NCBI RefSeq assembly: GCF_014650035.1
Contig: NZ_BMUE01000001.1
Location: forward strand, 806,001 to 870,000
Length of the DNA stretch: 64,000 bases
Origin: Streptomyces lucensis JCM 4490
GTDB lineage: Bacteria; Actinomycetota; Actinomycetes; Streptomycetales; Streptomycetaceae
Direction: 5' to 3'
A program made the translations under genes and the position numbers. Shown here in pieces: positions 37,097-47,093 of this stretch; position 1 is the first letter of the stretch, and every line of letters begins with the position of its first letter. The notes under the pieces are model-generated. The model saw only the letters and a program-made list of their open reading frames with translations. It was not told the origin of the DNA and ran no database searches.

Positions 37097-38911
37097 TTGC
37101 CCACGCCCCTGCACGGGCGGCACAGACGGCGCGTCCGTCTTGCCCTGCCCCTGGCCGCCGCCGGTGTCGCCGCCGCCGTGACGGCCGCGCTGATGACCTC
37201 CTCCGCCGGTGCCGCCACCGCGCTGCCGAAGCCCGGCGTCACCCCCGTCGTCGCCCAGCCCTCCCAGGCCACCCTGGTGAAGCGCATCGCCGGCGCCTCG
37301 GACACGGACGCCCCCGCGCAGCAAGCCCCGAAAACCGGCGGCGCCGTCTCATCGAAGATCATCGGCGGCAAGGAGACCACCATCTCCTCGGCGCCCTGGA
37401 TGGCCCAGCTCTGGTACTTCGACGACAAGGGCACCACCGCCACCGGCGACGACGTCGGCTTCTTCTGCGGAGGCTCGGTCGTCGCGCCGACGAAGATCCT
37501 CACCGCCGCGCACTGCCTGCGGGACGAGAACGGCAAGGCCTACGACTGGAAGGCCTACGGCGCGGTCATCACCGGCACCGACCAGCTGCCCACCACCGAC
37601 AGCACGGGCACCACCGACCTGCACGGCGGTCAGGCCACCGGTGTGCTGCGCCAGTGGAACCACCCGTCCTACGACCCGGACGCCATCGACGACGACATCG
37701 CCGTGCTCACCCTGGCCGTCCCGGTCAAGGCCACGCCGATCCGCATGGTCACCTCCGGCACCACCTCCGCCTACGCCGCCGGCACCAGCGCCAAGGTCTA
37801 CGGCTGGGGCCGCACCAGCTCCACCAGCAGCGACATCTCGCAGACGCTGAAGACGGCCACGCTGCCCGTCCAGTCGGACACCACCTGCTCCGGCGCCTAC
37901 GGCGGCGCCTTCGTCAAGGGCCACATGGTGTGCGCGGGCGACCCGGCCAGCGGCAGCGACAGCGGCACGACCTCCGCCTGCAACGGCGACTCCGGCGGCC
38001 CGCTCGTCGTCGGCGGCCGGATCGCCGGAGTGGTCTCCTGGGGCGTCGAGAACTGCGTGGCGAAGGGCGCCTACAGCGTCTTCAGCAAGGTCTCCACGTA
38101 CGTCGGCGCGGTCTACCCGCAGACCGACGACGGCAACCTGAGCTACACCGACGGCAGGGCCGACCTCTTCGTGCGGGCCTCGTCCACGAAGACCGGCTAC
38201 GAGAAGGACTCCAAGGGCAGTTCGTTCGGCTCCCGGATCTCCTGGGGCGACTGGGGCGGCACCAACCTGGTCCTGCAGACCGACCTGAACCGGGACGGCT
38301 ACCAGGACCTGGTCTACCGGGTCAGCTCCACCGGCGACGTGTACTGGGAGCACGTCGTGCTCAACAGCGCGCGCACCGAGGGCACCTGGAGCACCACCAA
38401 GCTCTTCTCCGGCTGGAAGACCCGCACCCGGATCATCGTCCCGGGCGACGTCACCGGCGACTACCTGCCCGACCTCCTCTCCGTCGACTCCGGCGGCACG
38501 CTGTGGATCTACCCGGGCAAGGGCAACGGCACCTTCTCCTCCCGCGTTTCGGTCGGCACCGGCTGGAACCAGTACAACTCGGTGCGCGGCCACGGCGACT
38601 TCACCGGCGACGGCAAGGCCGACCTGCTGGCCCGCAAGTCCAGCAGCGACGACCTGTACCTGTACAAGGGCACCGGCACCTCCGGCAGCGGCGCCTTCTC
38701 CGCCCGGATCAAGGTGCGCAGCGCCTGGACCGGATACAACGCCTTCGACGCGGTCGGTGACGTGAGCGGTGACGGCAGGGCCGACTTCCTGGCCCGCACC
38801 CCCGGCGGCACGCTGTACCTGTACAAGGGCACCGGAAAGGCCACGAGCGAGATCTTCGCCACAAGGATCTCGGTGGGCACCGGATTCCGGGCGTACGACA
38901 TCTGGGGCTGA
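37097..38911 (+). CDS. Secreted trypsin-like protease with FG-GAP repeats
   Basis: A 604-residue exported protein. An Arg-rich N terminus and a hydrophobic stretch (ALPLAAAGVAAAVTAALM) form a signal peptide ending near AGAATA. The S1 protease domain starts about residue 95 at KIIGG; the triad is His139 in TAAHC, Asp200 in DDDIAVL and Ser299 in GDSGGP. After the protease come VCBS/FG-GAP-type repeats with calcium-like loops: DLNRDGYQDL, DVTGDYLPDL, DFTGDGKADL and DVSGDGRADF. TTG 37097 was chosen since GGGGAGA lies seven bases ahead; GTG 37037 would add twenty residues before the signal. Probably an extracellular protease; substrate unknown. A promoter was not located. Confidence 0.85.
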   Translation: MPTPLHGRHRRRVRLALPLAAAGVAAAVTAALMTSSAGAATALPKPGVTPVVAQPSQATLVKRIAGASDTDAPAQQAPKTGGAVSSKIIGGKETTISSAPWMAQLWYFDDKGTTATGDDVGFFCGGSVVAPTKILTAAHCLRDENGKAYDWKAYGAVITGTDQLPTTDSTGTTDLHGGQATGVLRQWNHPSYDPDAIDDDIAVLTLAVPVKATPIRMVTSGTTSAYAAGTSAKVYGWGRTSSTSSDISQTLKTATLPVQSDTTCSGAYGGAFVKGHMVCAGDPASGSDSGTTSACNGDSGGPLVVGGRIAGVVSWGVENCVAKGAYSVFSKVSTYVGAVYPQTDDGNLSYTDGRADLFVRASSTKTGYEKDSKGSSFGSRISWGDWGGTNLVLQTDLNRDGYQDLVYRVSSTGDVYWEHVVLNSARTEGTWSTTKLFSGWKTRTRIIVPGDVTGDYLPDLLSVDSGGTLWIYPGKGNGTFSSRVSVGTGWNQYNSVRGHGDFTGDGKADLLARKSSSDDLYLYKGTGTSGSGAFSARIKVRSAWTGYNAFDAVGDVSGDGRADFLARTPGGTLYLYKGTGKATSEIFATRISVGTGFRAYDIWG

Positions 38912-38950
38912 AAGCGCAGGTGAGCACGGCTCACCCGCGGTGACACCGTC

Positions 38951-38991
38951 ACGCACCGTGCCCACCGCCGCACGCGGTGGGCACGGTGCGT
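38951..38991. terminator. Hairpin after the protease gene
   Basis: An 18-bp perfect stem (38951-38968 with 38974-38991) with loop CGCAC. The flanks have no T run. Confidence 0.7.
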
Positions 38992-39107
38992 CGTGCAACC
39001 CTTTCCCGGGTTTCCCCGTCTGACCGGGTGGAGCGACGATGGAGCGGTGACGACCGCGCCTGACCCTGACAACAGGGGGTAACCGACCGACGAGACCTAG
39101 GAGCGAT

Positions 39108-40235
39108 GTGTCCGCCGAGAGCACGCCAGGGCCCGGCATACCCGAGCCGGCCGAGACGGCCCCCCGCCGCCGCGGCAAGGGGCGCCGCCGCAAGAGCCCC
39201 AGGAGCGGCAAGGCCCTGCGCATCACGGCCTGGACGGCCGCCGGAGTCGTCGTGCTGGGCGGTGCCGGCGCCGGCTTCGTGTACTTCAAGATGAACGGCA
39301 ACCTCCGCAGCGTCGACATCAACCAGGCGCTCGGCGACGACCGGCCCACGAAGATCGACAACGGCTCGGAGAACATCCTGGTCCTCGGCTCGGACACCCG
39401 CTCCGGCAAGAACAAGAAGCTCGGCGGCGGCACCGACGACGGCAGTGCCCGCTCCGACACGGCGATGATCGTCCACGTCTACCAGGGCCACAGGAAGGCC
39501 AGTGTCGTCTCCGTGCCGCGGGACACCCTGATCGACCGCCCCGCGTGCACCGACACCGAGGGCACGGCCCACGCGGCGGCCTCCGGCGTGATGTTCAACT
39601 CGGCCTACTCCACCGGCGGCGCGGCCTGCGCGGTGAAGACCGTCGAATCGCTCACCGGCATCCGCATGGACCACTACCTGGAGGTCGACTTCTCGGGCTT
39701 CCAGCAGCTCATCGACGACCTCGGCGGCGTGCGGGTCACCACGACGAAGGACATCGACGACCCGCAGAGCCACCTGAAGCTCAAGGCCGGCCCCCACACC
39801 CTCGGCGGCGAGCAGGCCCTCGGCCTCGTCCGCACCCGGCACGGCGTGGGCGACGGCTCCGACCTGGGCCGCATCCAGCTCCAGCAGGCGTTCATCAAGG
39901 CACTGATCGACCAGGTCAAGCACGTCGGCGTGTTCTCGAGCCCGAAGAAGCTGTACGACCTCGCCGACACCGCCACCAAGGCCGTCACCACCGACTCCGA
40001 CCTCGGCTCGGTCAGCGACCTGTACGGCTTCGCCAAGGGTCTGCAGGGCATCGGCTCGTCCCATCTGAAGATGGTGACGATGCCGGTCCGCTACGACCCG
40101 GCGAACCCCAACCGGGTCCTGCTGGAGAAGAACAAGGCCCACCTGGTCTGGGACGCCCTCAGGAACGACCGCCCGATCCCGGCGTCGGCCACGAAGGACA
40201 CGGCCACCGGCGAGGCCAGGGGCGTGCTGAGCTGA
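39108..40235 (+). CDS. LCP (LytR-CpsA-Psr) family cell-wall ligase
   Basis: A 375-residue LCP protein, a family that transfers secondary polymers such as teichoic acids from lipid carriers to peptidoglycan. A basic cytoplasmic start is followed by one membrane segment (about 38-60, TAWTAAGVVVLGGAGAGFVY). The LCP domain contains NILVLGSDTR, SDTAMIVHV, SVPRDTLID and GEQALGLVRTRHG, all conserved positions for pyrophosphate binding. GTG 39108 follows AGGAG; the ATG at 39106 is in a different frame. The next gene is rpmE, with a SigR promoter in the gap. The polymer that it attaches is not evident; a WecA-like gene lies further downstream. Confidence 0.88.
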   Translation: MSAESTPGPGIPEPAETAPRRRGKGRRRKSPRSGKALRITAWTAAGVVVLGGAGAGFVYFKMNGNLRSVDINQALGDDRPTKIDNGSENILVLGSDTRSGKNKKLGGGTDDGSARSDTAMIVHVYQGHRKASVVSVPRDTLIDRPACTDTEGTAHAAASGVMFNSAYSTGGAACAVKTVESLTGIRMDHYLEVDFSGFQQLIDDLGGVRVTTTKDIDDPQSHLKLKAGPHTLGGEQALGLVRTRHGVGDGSDLGRIQLQQAFIKALIDQVKHVGVFSSPKKLYDLADTATKAVTTDSDLGSVSDLYGFAKGLQGIGSSHLKMVTMPVRYDPANPNRVLLEKNKAHLVWDALRNDRPIPASATKDTATGEARGVLS

Positions 40236-40251
40236 GGCCCGCGCCGGCGCC

Positions 40252-40277
40252 GGAATAGAAAGCGGCACCCCCCGGTT
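40252..40277 (+). promoter_or_regulatory. Sigma-R promoter of rpmE
   Basis: GGAAT at 40252-40256 and GTT at 40275-40277 are separated by 18 bases, an exact match to the SigR consensus. rpmE is a known SigR target in S. coelicolor, so this is probably functional. The leader to the TTG at 40382 is about 100 bases. Confidence 0.75.
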
Positions 40278-40381
40278 TGGGTGGATGGCACCAGTCCTGG
40301 CAGACTGGTACGTCGGCTCCGGTTCACGCCCCCGTATCCCGCGGTGGCGACCCGGCGCCCTCCCGAAATCTAGGAGACACC

Positions 40382-40603
40382 TTGAAGCGCGACATCCACC
40401 CCGCGTACGTCGAGACGCAGGTCAGCTGCACCTGCGGCGCGTCGTTCACCACCCGCAGCACCATCGACTCCGGCACCATCCGGGCCGAGGTCTGCTCCGA
40501 GTGCCACCCGTTCTACACGGGTAAGCAGAAGATCCTCGACACCGGTGGCCGTGTGGCCCGCTTCGAGGCCCGCTTCGGCAAGGCCGCCGGCTCCAAGAAG
40601 TAG
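40382..40603 (+). CDS. rpmE: Ribosomal protein L31, zinc-binding type
   Basis: A 73-residue L31. The cysteine set is CTC (residues about 16-18) and CSEC (about 36-39), the zinc-binding C+ type. The C-terminal KAAGSKK tail is basic. TTG 40382 has AGGAG at 40372-40376; it is the only start that gives the usual length (KRDIHPAY). In Streptomyces zinc-loaded L31 has a zinc-free paralogue that replaces it under zinc starvation. The SigR-type promoter upstream fits release of zinc from this protein in disulfide stress. Confidence 0.95.
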   Translation: MKRDIHPAYVETQVSCTCGASFTTRSTIDSGTIRAEVCSECHPFYTGKQKILDTGGRVARFEARFGKAAGSKK

Positions 40604-40710
40604 CGAGCCCCCATTCGCCGGTCCACGGTCACGCCCTCGCCGGGGTGTGCCCGGGACCGGCGTTTTTGGTCGCCCGCCCTTCCATTCGTTCGCAGTACAG
40701 GAGCCGAAAG

Positions 40711-41778
<1,068 letters not shown>

Positions 41779-41829
41779 GACACGTACGCACGTACGCGCA
41801 CGAGTACGAGTACGACACGGAGGACTCGC

Positions 41830-42675
41830 GTGAACCTGCTGCTCGCGGAGGTGGCCCAGGCCACCCAGCGGCTGGCCGCCGCCGGCGTGCCCTCGCCGCG
41901 CAACGACGCCGAGGAGCTCGCCGCGTTCGTGCACGGCGTGAAGCGCGGCGCCCTGCACTCCGTGAAGGACTCGGACTTCGACGCCCGGTACTGGGAGGTC
42001 ATCGCCCGGCGCGAGCAGCGCGAGCCGCTGCAGCACATCACCGGGCGGGCCTACTTCCGCTACCTGGAGCTGCAGGTCGGGCCGGGCGTCTTCGTGCCCC
42101 GGCCGGAGACCGAGTCCGTGGTCGGCTGGGCCATAGACGCCGTACGCGCCATGGACGTGGTCGAGCCGTGCATCGTCGACCTGTGCACCGGCACCGGAGC
42201 CATCGCGCTCGCCCTCGCCCAGGAGGTCCCGCGCTCCCGGGTGCACGCAGTGGAGCTGTCCGAGGAAGCCCTGGTGTGGACGCGCAAGAACATGGCGGGC
42301 TCCAGGGTGGACCTGCGCCAGGGTGACGCGCTGACCGCCTTCCCCGACCTGGACGGCCAGGTCGACCTGGTCGTCTCCAACCCGCCGTACATCCCGCTCA
42401 CCGAGTGGGAGTACGTCGCCCCCGAGGCCCGCGACTACGACCCGGAGCTGGCGCTCTTCTCCGGCGAGGACGGCCTCGACCTGATCCGCGGCCTGGAGCG
42501 CACCGCGCACCGGCTGCTGCGCCCCGGCGGGGTCGTCGTCATCGAGCACGCCGACACCCAGGGCGGCCAGGTGCCGTGGATCTTCACCGAGGAGCGGGGC
42601 TGGGCCGACGCGGCCGACCACCCGGACCTCAACAAGCGGCCACGTTTCGCGACCGCGCGCAAGGCGCTGCCGTGA
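41830..42675 (+). CDS. prmC: Release factor glutamine methyltransferase
   Basis: A 281-residue class I SAM methyltransferase that methylates the Gln of the GGQ motif in RF1 and RF2. The SAM loop is VDLCTGTGAIA and the catalytic NPPY begins at Asn184 in VVSNPPYIP. The helical N-terminal domain that recognises the release factor is present (residues 1-75). GTG 41830 follows ACGGAGGAC. It overlaps nothing, but the spacing to prfA and sua5 suggests one transcript. Confidence 0.95.
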   Translation: MNLLLAEVAQATQRLAAAGVPSPRNDAEELAAFVHGVKRGALHSVKDSDFDARYWEVIARREQREPLQHITGRAYFRYLELQVGPGVFVPRPETESVVGWAIDAVRAMDVVEPCIVDLCTGTGAIALALAQEVPRSRVHAVELSEEALVWTRKNMAGSRVDLRQGDALTAFPDLDGQVDLVVSNPPYIPLTEWEYVAPEARDYDPELALFSGEDGLDLIRGLERTAHRLLRPGGVVVIEHADTQGGQVPWIFTEERGWADAADHPDLNKRPRFATARKALP

Positions 42676-42722
42676 GCCCGCAGACTCATTTCCCGCAGTA
42701 CGTGTACGAGGAGGCCCGTTAG

Positions 42723-43370
42723 ATGGCACGGCGATACGACACCAACGACGCGACCGACCGCCAGACGGGTCTGCGCGAGGCCGCGTCCGCCGTCCGCCGG
42801 GGCGAGCTGGTGGTACTGCCGACCGACACGGTGTACGGCATCGGCGCCGACGCGTTCTCCTCGGAGGCGGTCGCCGACCTGCTCGCCGCCAAGGGCCGGG
42901 GCCGCAACATGCCCACGCCCGTCCTCATCGGCTCCCCGAACACGCTGCACGGTCTCGTCACGGACTTCTCCGAGCAGGCCTGGGAGCTGGTCGACGCCTT
43001 CTGGCCGGGCGCCCTGACGCTGGTCGCCAGGCACCAGCCGTCGCTGCAGTGGGACCTCGGCGACACCCGGGGCACGGTTGCCGTGCGCATGCCACTGCAC
43101 CCGGTCGCCATCGAGCTGCTCACCGAGTTCGGCCCCATGGCCGTCTCCTCGGCCAACCTCACCGGCCACCCGGCGCCGGAGGACTGTGACGCCGCCCAGC
43201 GGATGCTCGGCGACTCCGTCTCCGTCTACCTCGACGGCGGCCCCACCCCGGGCAACGTGCCGTCGTCCATCGTGGACGTCTCCCGCGAGGTGCCGCTGCT
43301 GCTGCGCGAGGGCGCCATCTCGCCCGACGAACTGCGCAAGGTCGTACCCGACCTCGAGGTGGCCAATTGA
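42723..43370 (+). CDS. Threonylcarbamoyl-AMP synthase (Sua5/YrdC family)
   Basis: A 215-residue YrdC/TsaC-fold enzyme, expected to make threonylcarbamoyl-AMP for the t6A37 modification of ANN-decoding tRNAs. The signature includes LPTDTVYGIG, AKGRGRNMP and STANLTGHP-like (SSANLTGHPAP), and the C-terminal RVPDLEV end. It lacks the extra Sua5 domain seen in some archaea and in yeast. ATG 42723 lies after GAGGCCCGTTAG. Its TGA overlaps the TTG of the next gene, so the pair is coupled. Confidence 0.9.
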   Translation: MARRYDTNDATDRQTGLREAASAVRRGELVVLPTDTVYGIGADAFSSEAVADLLAAKGRGRNMPTPVLIGSPNTLHGLVTDFSEQAWELVDAFWPGALTLVARHQPSLQWDLGDTRGTVAVRMPLHPVAIELLTEFGPMAVSSANLTGHPAPEDCDAAQRMLGDSVSVYLDGGPTPGNVPSSIVDVSREVPLLLREGAISPDELRKVVPDLEVAN

Positions 43371-44047
43371 CGGCCCCCGAAGCGGGGCGTGGCATAGGCG
43401 TCGGGGAGAGCGCCGCGGAGATCACGACGACGTTCGTCGGGCTGCCGCGCGACGCCTTCCGCATCCTCCACGTCAGCACCGGCAACGTGTGCCGCTCGCC
43501 CATCACCGAGCGGCTGACCCGCCACTTCGTCGCGGAGCGGCTCGGCGTCCTCGGCGGCGGGCTGATCGTGGAGAGCGCGGGCACCTGGGGTCACGAGGGC
43601 GCGCCCATGGAGGCCAACGCGGAGACCGTGCTGGCCGAGTTCGGCGCGGACGCCTCCGGTTTCACCGGGCGCGAGCTGCTCGACGAGCACGTGATCATGG
43701 CCGACCTGGTCCTGACCGCCACCCGTGACCACCGCGCCCAGGTGATCTCCATGGGCCACTCGGCGGGCCTGCGCACCTTCACCCTGAAGGAGTTCACCCG
43801 CCTGGTCCGCGCGATAGACCCGGCGACGCTGCCGCCCCTGGAGGACGGCGTGGTCACCCGAGCCCGTGCCCTGGTGCGCGCGGCGGCCGCTCTACGCGGG
43901 TGGCTGCTGGCCCCGACCGCCGAGGCCGACGAGGTCTACGACCCGTACGGGGCGCCCCTGACGTTCTTCCGGTCGATCGGCGACGAGATACACCAGGCAC
44001 TGGACCCGGTGGTCACGGCTCTCACGGGCGTGCCGGCGCGCGCCTAG
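43367..44047 (+). CDS. Low-molecular-weight phosphatase-fold protein with Ser in place of the nucleophile
   Basis: A 226-residue protein with the fold of low-molecular-weight tyrosine phosphatases. The P-loop, normally CX5R, reads HVSTGNVCRSP: the nucleophilic position is Ser37, with Arg43 and the second Cys42 kept, and a DPYG motif near the C terminus retains the general acid. So a phosphatase-type cysteine mechanism should not operate. About 30 N-terminal residues are extra. TTG 43367 overlaps the upstream stop. It follows a tRNA-modification enzyme and precedes glyA. It may be a binding protein or an enzyme with altered chemistry; I cannot tell which. Confidence 0.75.
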   Translation: MTAPEAGRGIGVGESAAEITTTFVGLPRDAFRILHVSTGNVCRSPITERLTRHFVAERLGVLGGGLIVESAGTWGHEGAPMEANAETVLAEFGADASGFTGRELLDEHVIMADLVLTATRDHRAQVISMGHSAGLRTFTLKEFTRLVRAIDPATLPPLEDGVVTRARALVRAAAALRGWLLAPTAEADEVYDPYGAPLTFFRSIGDEIHQALDPVVTALTGVPARA

Positions 44048-44200
44048 AACTGGAAGGCGCGCACCCAGGGCCCTGGAACCCGTGCGGCCCCACCACCGGG
44101 CGCCGCGCACCCGCCCGGCCTACATTGGGACGCAGGGCCCCGCTCCCGCATCCCGCCGGGTTCGCGGGCCCCAGTCCCCGTAGACGCCCGGGAGCCCATC

Positions 44201-45439
44201 ATGGCGGTCACGCCTGCCCTCGAGACCGACGTCCTGCGGCAGCAGGACCCCGCGCTCGCCGACATCCTGCTCGGAGAGCTCACGCGGCAGTCGACGACGC
44301 TCCAGCTGATCGCCGCCGAGAACTTCTGCTCGCCCGCGGTCCTCGCCGCGCTCGGCTCGCCGCTGGCCAACAAGTACGCCGAGGGCTACCCCGGCGCCCG
44401 GCACCACGGCGGCTGCGAGCTCGTCGACATGGCCGAACGGCTGGCCGTCGAGCGGGCCGGGGCGCTGTTCGGCGCCGCACACGCCAACGTGCAGTCCCAC
44501 TCGGGTTCCTCGGCCGTCCTGGCCGCCTACGCGGCCCTGCTGCGCCCCGGCGACACGGTCCTCGCCCTCGGGCTCCCCTACGGCGGTCACCTCACCCACG
44601 GGTCGCCCGCCAACTTCTCCGGCCGCTGGTTCGACTTCGTCGGCTACGGTGTCGACGCCGAGACCGGTCTCGTCGACCACGACCAGGTGCGCCACCTGGC
44701 CCGCAACCACCGGCCCAAGGCCATCGTGTGCGGTTCCATCGCCTACCCCCGCCACATCGACTACGCCTTCTTCCGCGAGGTCGCCGACGAGGTGGGGGCG
44801 TATCTGATCGCGGACGCGGCGCACCCCATCGGACTGGTCGCCGGGGGAGCGGCGCCCAGCCCGGTCCCGTACGCGGACATCGTGTGCGCCACCACGCACA
44901 AGGTGCTGCGCGGCCCGCGCGGCGGCATGATCCTGTGCGGCGACGAACTGGCCGAACGCGTCGACCGGGCCGTGTTCCCGTTCACCCAGGGCGGCGCGCA
45001 GATGCACACCATCGCCGCCAAGGCCGTCGCGTTCGGCGAGGCCGCCACACCGGCGTTCGCCGCGTACGCCCACCAGGTGGTCGCCAACGCCCGGGTGCTC
45101 GCCGGCCACCTCGCCGCCGAGGGGCTCGCCGTCACCACCGGCGGCACCGACACCCACCTGATCACCGCCGACCCCGCCCCGCTCGGCGTGGAGGGCCGCA
45201 CCGCGCGCGGCCGGCTCCTCGCGGCCGGACTGGTGCTGGACTGCTGCGCGCTGCCGCACGGCGACGGCCGCGGACTGCGCCTGGGCACGGCCGCGGTGAC
45301 CACCCAGGGCATGGGAGAGGCGGAGATGGTGCGCATCGCCGCGCTGCTCGCCGCCGTCCTGCGCGGCGAGCGGGACCCCGCCGGGGCGCGGGAGGAGGTG
45401 CGCGACCTGACCGCCGGATTCCCGCCGTATCCCGGCTGA
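44201..45439 (+). CDS. glyA: Serine hydroxymethyltransferase
   Basis: A 412-residue PLP enzyme that interconverts serine and glycine with tetrahydrofolate. Conserved blocks are QLIAAENF, NKYAEGYPGARHHGGC, GGHLTHG and TTHKVLRGPRGG with PLP lysine Lys234. The substrate-region motif reads QSHSGSSAV where most SHMTs have QPHSGSQAN, and YPRHIDY replaces the usual YPR-LD. These changes suggest a diverged copy, perhaps a second SHMT of the genome. ATG 44201 follows CGGGAGC. It stands alone between the phosphatase-like gene and the WecA-like gene. Confidence 0.85.
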   Translation: MAVTPALETDVLRQQDPALADILLGELTRQSTTLQLIAAENFCSPAVLAALGSPLANKYAEGYPGARHHGGCELVDMAERLAVERAGALFGAAHANVQSHSGSSAVLAAYAALLRPGDTVLALGLPYGGHLTHGSPANFSGRWFDFVGYGVDAETGLVDHDQVRHLARNHRPKAIVCGSIAYPRHIDYAFFREVADEVGAYLIADAAHPIGLVAGGAAPSPVPYADIVCATTHKVLRGPRGGMILCGDELAERVDRAVFPFTQGGAQMHTIAAKAVAFGEAATPAFAAYAHQVVANARVLAGHLAAEGLAVTTGGTDTHLITADPAPLGVEGRTARGRLLAAGLVLDCCALPHGDGRGLRLGTAAVTTQGMGEAEMVRIAALLAAVLRGERDPAGAREEVRDLTAGFPPYPG

Positions 45440-45600
45440 GAAAGGGTAGGCGGACTTCCGTACGTCCCGGTGTGTCCTGTTGCGCCGCGTGGCCCACAGC
45501 CACTCGTGCAACCATCGTCGCTACCCGGAAGTCCTCATCGGTAAGCGTCCGTCGCTAGGGTGTGGGGCTGTGATGGCCAGCGAGACCTGTGGGGAAGCCC

Positions 45601-46917
45601 GTGCGTGAATACCTGCTGACGCTCTGCATCACGGCCGCGGTGACGTATCTGCTGACAGGGCCGGTACGCAAGTTCGCGATCGTGGCGGGGGCGATGCCGG
45701 AGATCCGGGCACGTGACGTGCACCGGGAACCCACTCCGCGCCTCGGCGGTATCGCGATGTTCTTCGGACTGTGCGCGGGCCTGCTGGTCGCGGACCACCT
45801 GCCCAACCTCAACTGGGTCTTCGACAAGTCCAACGAGCCGCGGGCGCTGCTCTCCGGCGCGGCGCTGATCTGGCTGATCGGCGTCCTGGACGACAAGTTC
45901 GAGATCGACGCCCTGATCAAGCTGGGCGGTCAGATGATCGCCGCGGGCGTGATGGTGATGCAGGGTCTGACCATCCTGTGGCTGCCGGTGCCCGGCGTCG
46001 GCACGGTGGCCCTGACCCAGTGGCAGGGCACCCTGCTGACGGTGGCCCTGGTCGTCATCACGATCAATGCGGTCAACTTCGTCGACGGCCTCGACGGCCT
46101 GGCCGCCGGCATGGTGTGCATCGCCGCCGCCGCGTTCTTCATGTACGCCTACCGGGTCTGGTACTCGTACGGCATCGAGGCCGCCGCCCCGGCCACGCTG
46201 TTCGCCGCCGTCCTGATGGGCATGTGCCTGGGCTTCCTGCCGCACAACATGCACCCGGCGCGCATCTTCATGGGCGACTCCGGCTCGATGCTGATCGGCC
46301 TCGTGCTCGCCGCCGGCGCGATCTCGGTGACGGGCCAGGTGGACCCGGACCTGATGAACCTGTTCACCGGTTCCGAGCGGAGCTCGGTGCACCAGATGGT
46401 TCCGGTCTACATCCCGCTGCTGATGCCGCTCACGATCATCGCCGTACCGGCCGCCGACCTGGTGCTCGCGATCGTCCGGCGCACCTGGCGCGGCCAGTCC
46501 CCGTTCGCCGCGGACCGCGGCCACCTGCACCACCGCCTGCTGGAGATCGGCCACTCGCACAGCCGGGCCGTGCTGATCATGTACTTCTGGTCGGCGCTGA
46601 TCGGCTTCGGGGCGCTCGCCTACTCGGTGAACTCGGCGTCGATGTGGATCGTGCTGGGCGTGGTGTTCCTCAGCGCGGTCGGCCTGGTCCTGCTGCTGCT
46701 CCCGCGCTTCACCCCGCGCGTCCCGGTGTGGGCGCAGCGTTTCGTGCCCCCGCGGTACCGCAGGCGCCGCGGCACCGCCGAGCCGGCGGCGACGGCGGAG
46801 GCCGAGGTGGAGGAGGCCGTGGAGACCGAGGAGCGCGCCCCCGTCACGGCCGGTGTGTCCGGCGTCAACGGGGCGACCGCGGTCGGCCCCCGTTCGCGTT
46901 TCCCTGACCGCCGCTGA
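45601..46917 (+). CDS. WecA/TagO-type UDP-sugar undecaprenyl phosphate transferase
   Basis: A 438-residue polytopic membrane enzyme of the MraY/WecA family, with about ten hydrophobic segments. Signature loops are DDKFEIDALIKL, NAVNFVDGLDGLAAG (the Asp-rich metal site), FMGDSGSM and HHRLLEIGHSH. It should transfer a UDP-HexNAc 1-phosphate to the lipid carrier for teichoic-type or other cell-wall glycans. MraY proper lies in the mur cluster, so this is the WecA/TagO branch; the sugar is not known. GTG 45601 follows GGGGAAG; GTG 45589 adds four residues. A cytoplasmic acidic tail ends the protein. Confidence 0.88.
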   Translation: MREYLLTLCITAAVTYLLTGPVRKFAIVAGAMPEIRARDVHREPTPRLGGIAMFFGLCAGLLVADHLPNLNWVFDKSNEPRALLSGAALIWLIGVLDDKFEIDALIKLGGQMIAAGVMVMQGLTILWLPVPGVGTVALTQWQGTLLTVALVVITINAVNFVDGLDGLAAGMVCIAAAAFFMYAYRVWYSYGIEAAAPATLFAAVLMGMCLGFLPHNMHPARIFMGDSGSMLIGLVLAAGAISVTGQVDPDLMNLFTGSERSSVHQMVPVYIPLLMPLTIIAVPAADLVLAIVRRTWRGQSPFAADRGHLHHRLLEIGHSHSRAVLIMYFWSALIGFGALAYSVNSASMWIVLGVVFLSAVGLVLLLLPRFTPRVPVWAQRFVPPRYRRRRGTAEPAATAEAEVEEAVETEERAPVTAGVSGVNGATAVGPRSRFPDRR

Positions 46918-47077
46918 GACGGCCAAGGTAAGAATCTGACTAGAGCATTGCCAACTCGTGGGGGAGCAATGCCCCCTAATACCAGACAAAGGGGTGCGGT
47001 TTCTGCACAGACGCGCGCCCTCACTCTCATGTGTGACAGCCAGCACACCCAGCAGGTAAAGACCTCATCAAATAGTT

Positions 47078-47093
47078 TGTGATACCGTTCACG
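47078..47093. promoter_or_regulatory. Crp-like palindrome upstream of the atp operon
   Basis: TGTGA-N6-TCACG at 47078-47093, a near match to the classical CRP site, lies 125 bases before the atpI start. Streptomyces Crp prefers GTG-N8-CAC, which it also satisfies. The atp promoter could overlap it. Confidence 0.4.

Noticed and set aside
43900..45558. Plus-strand open frame overlapping glyA
   Set aside because: Arg/Pro-rich shadow frame; SHMT motifs are in the other frame.
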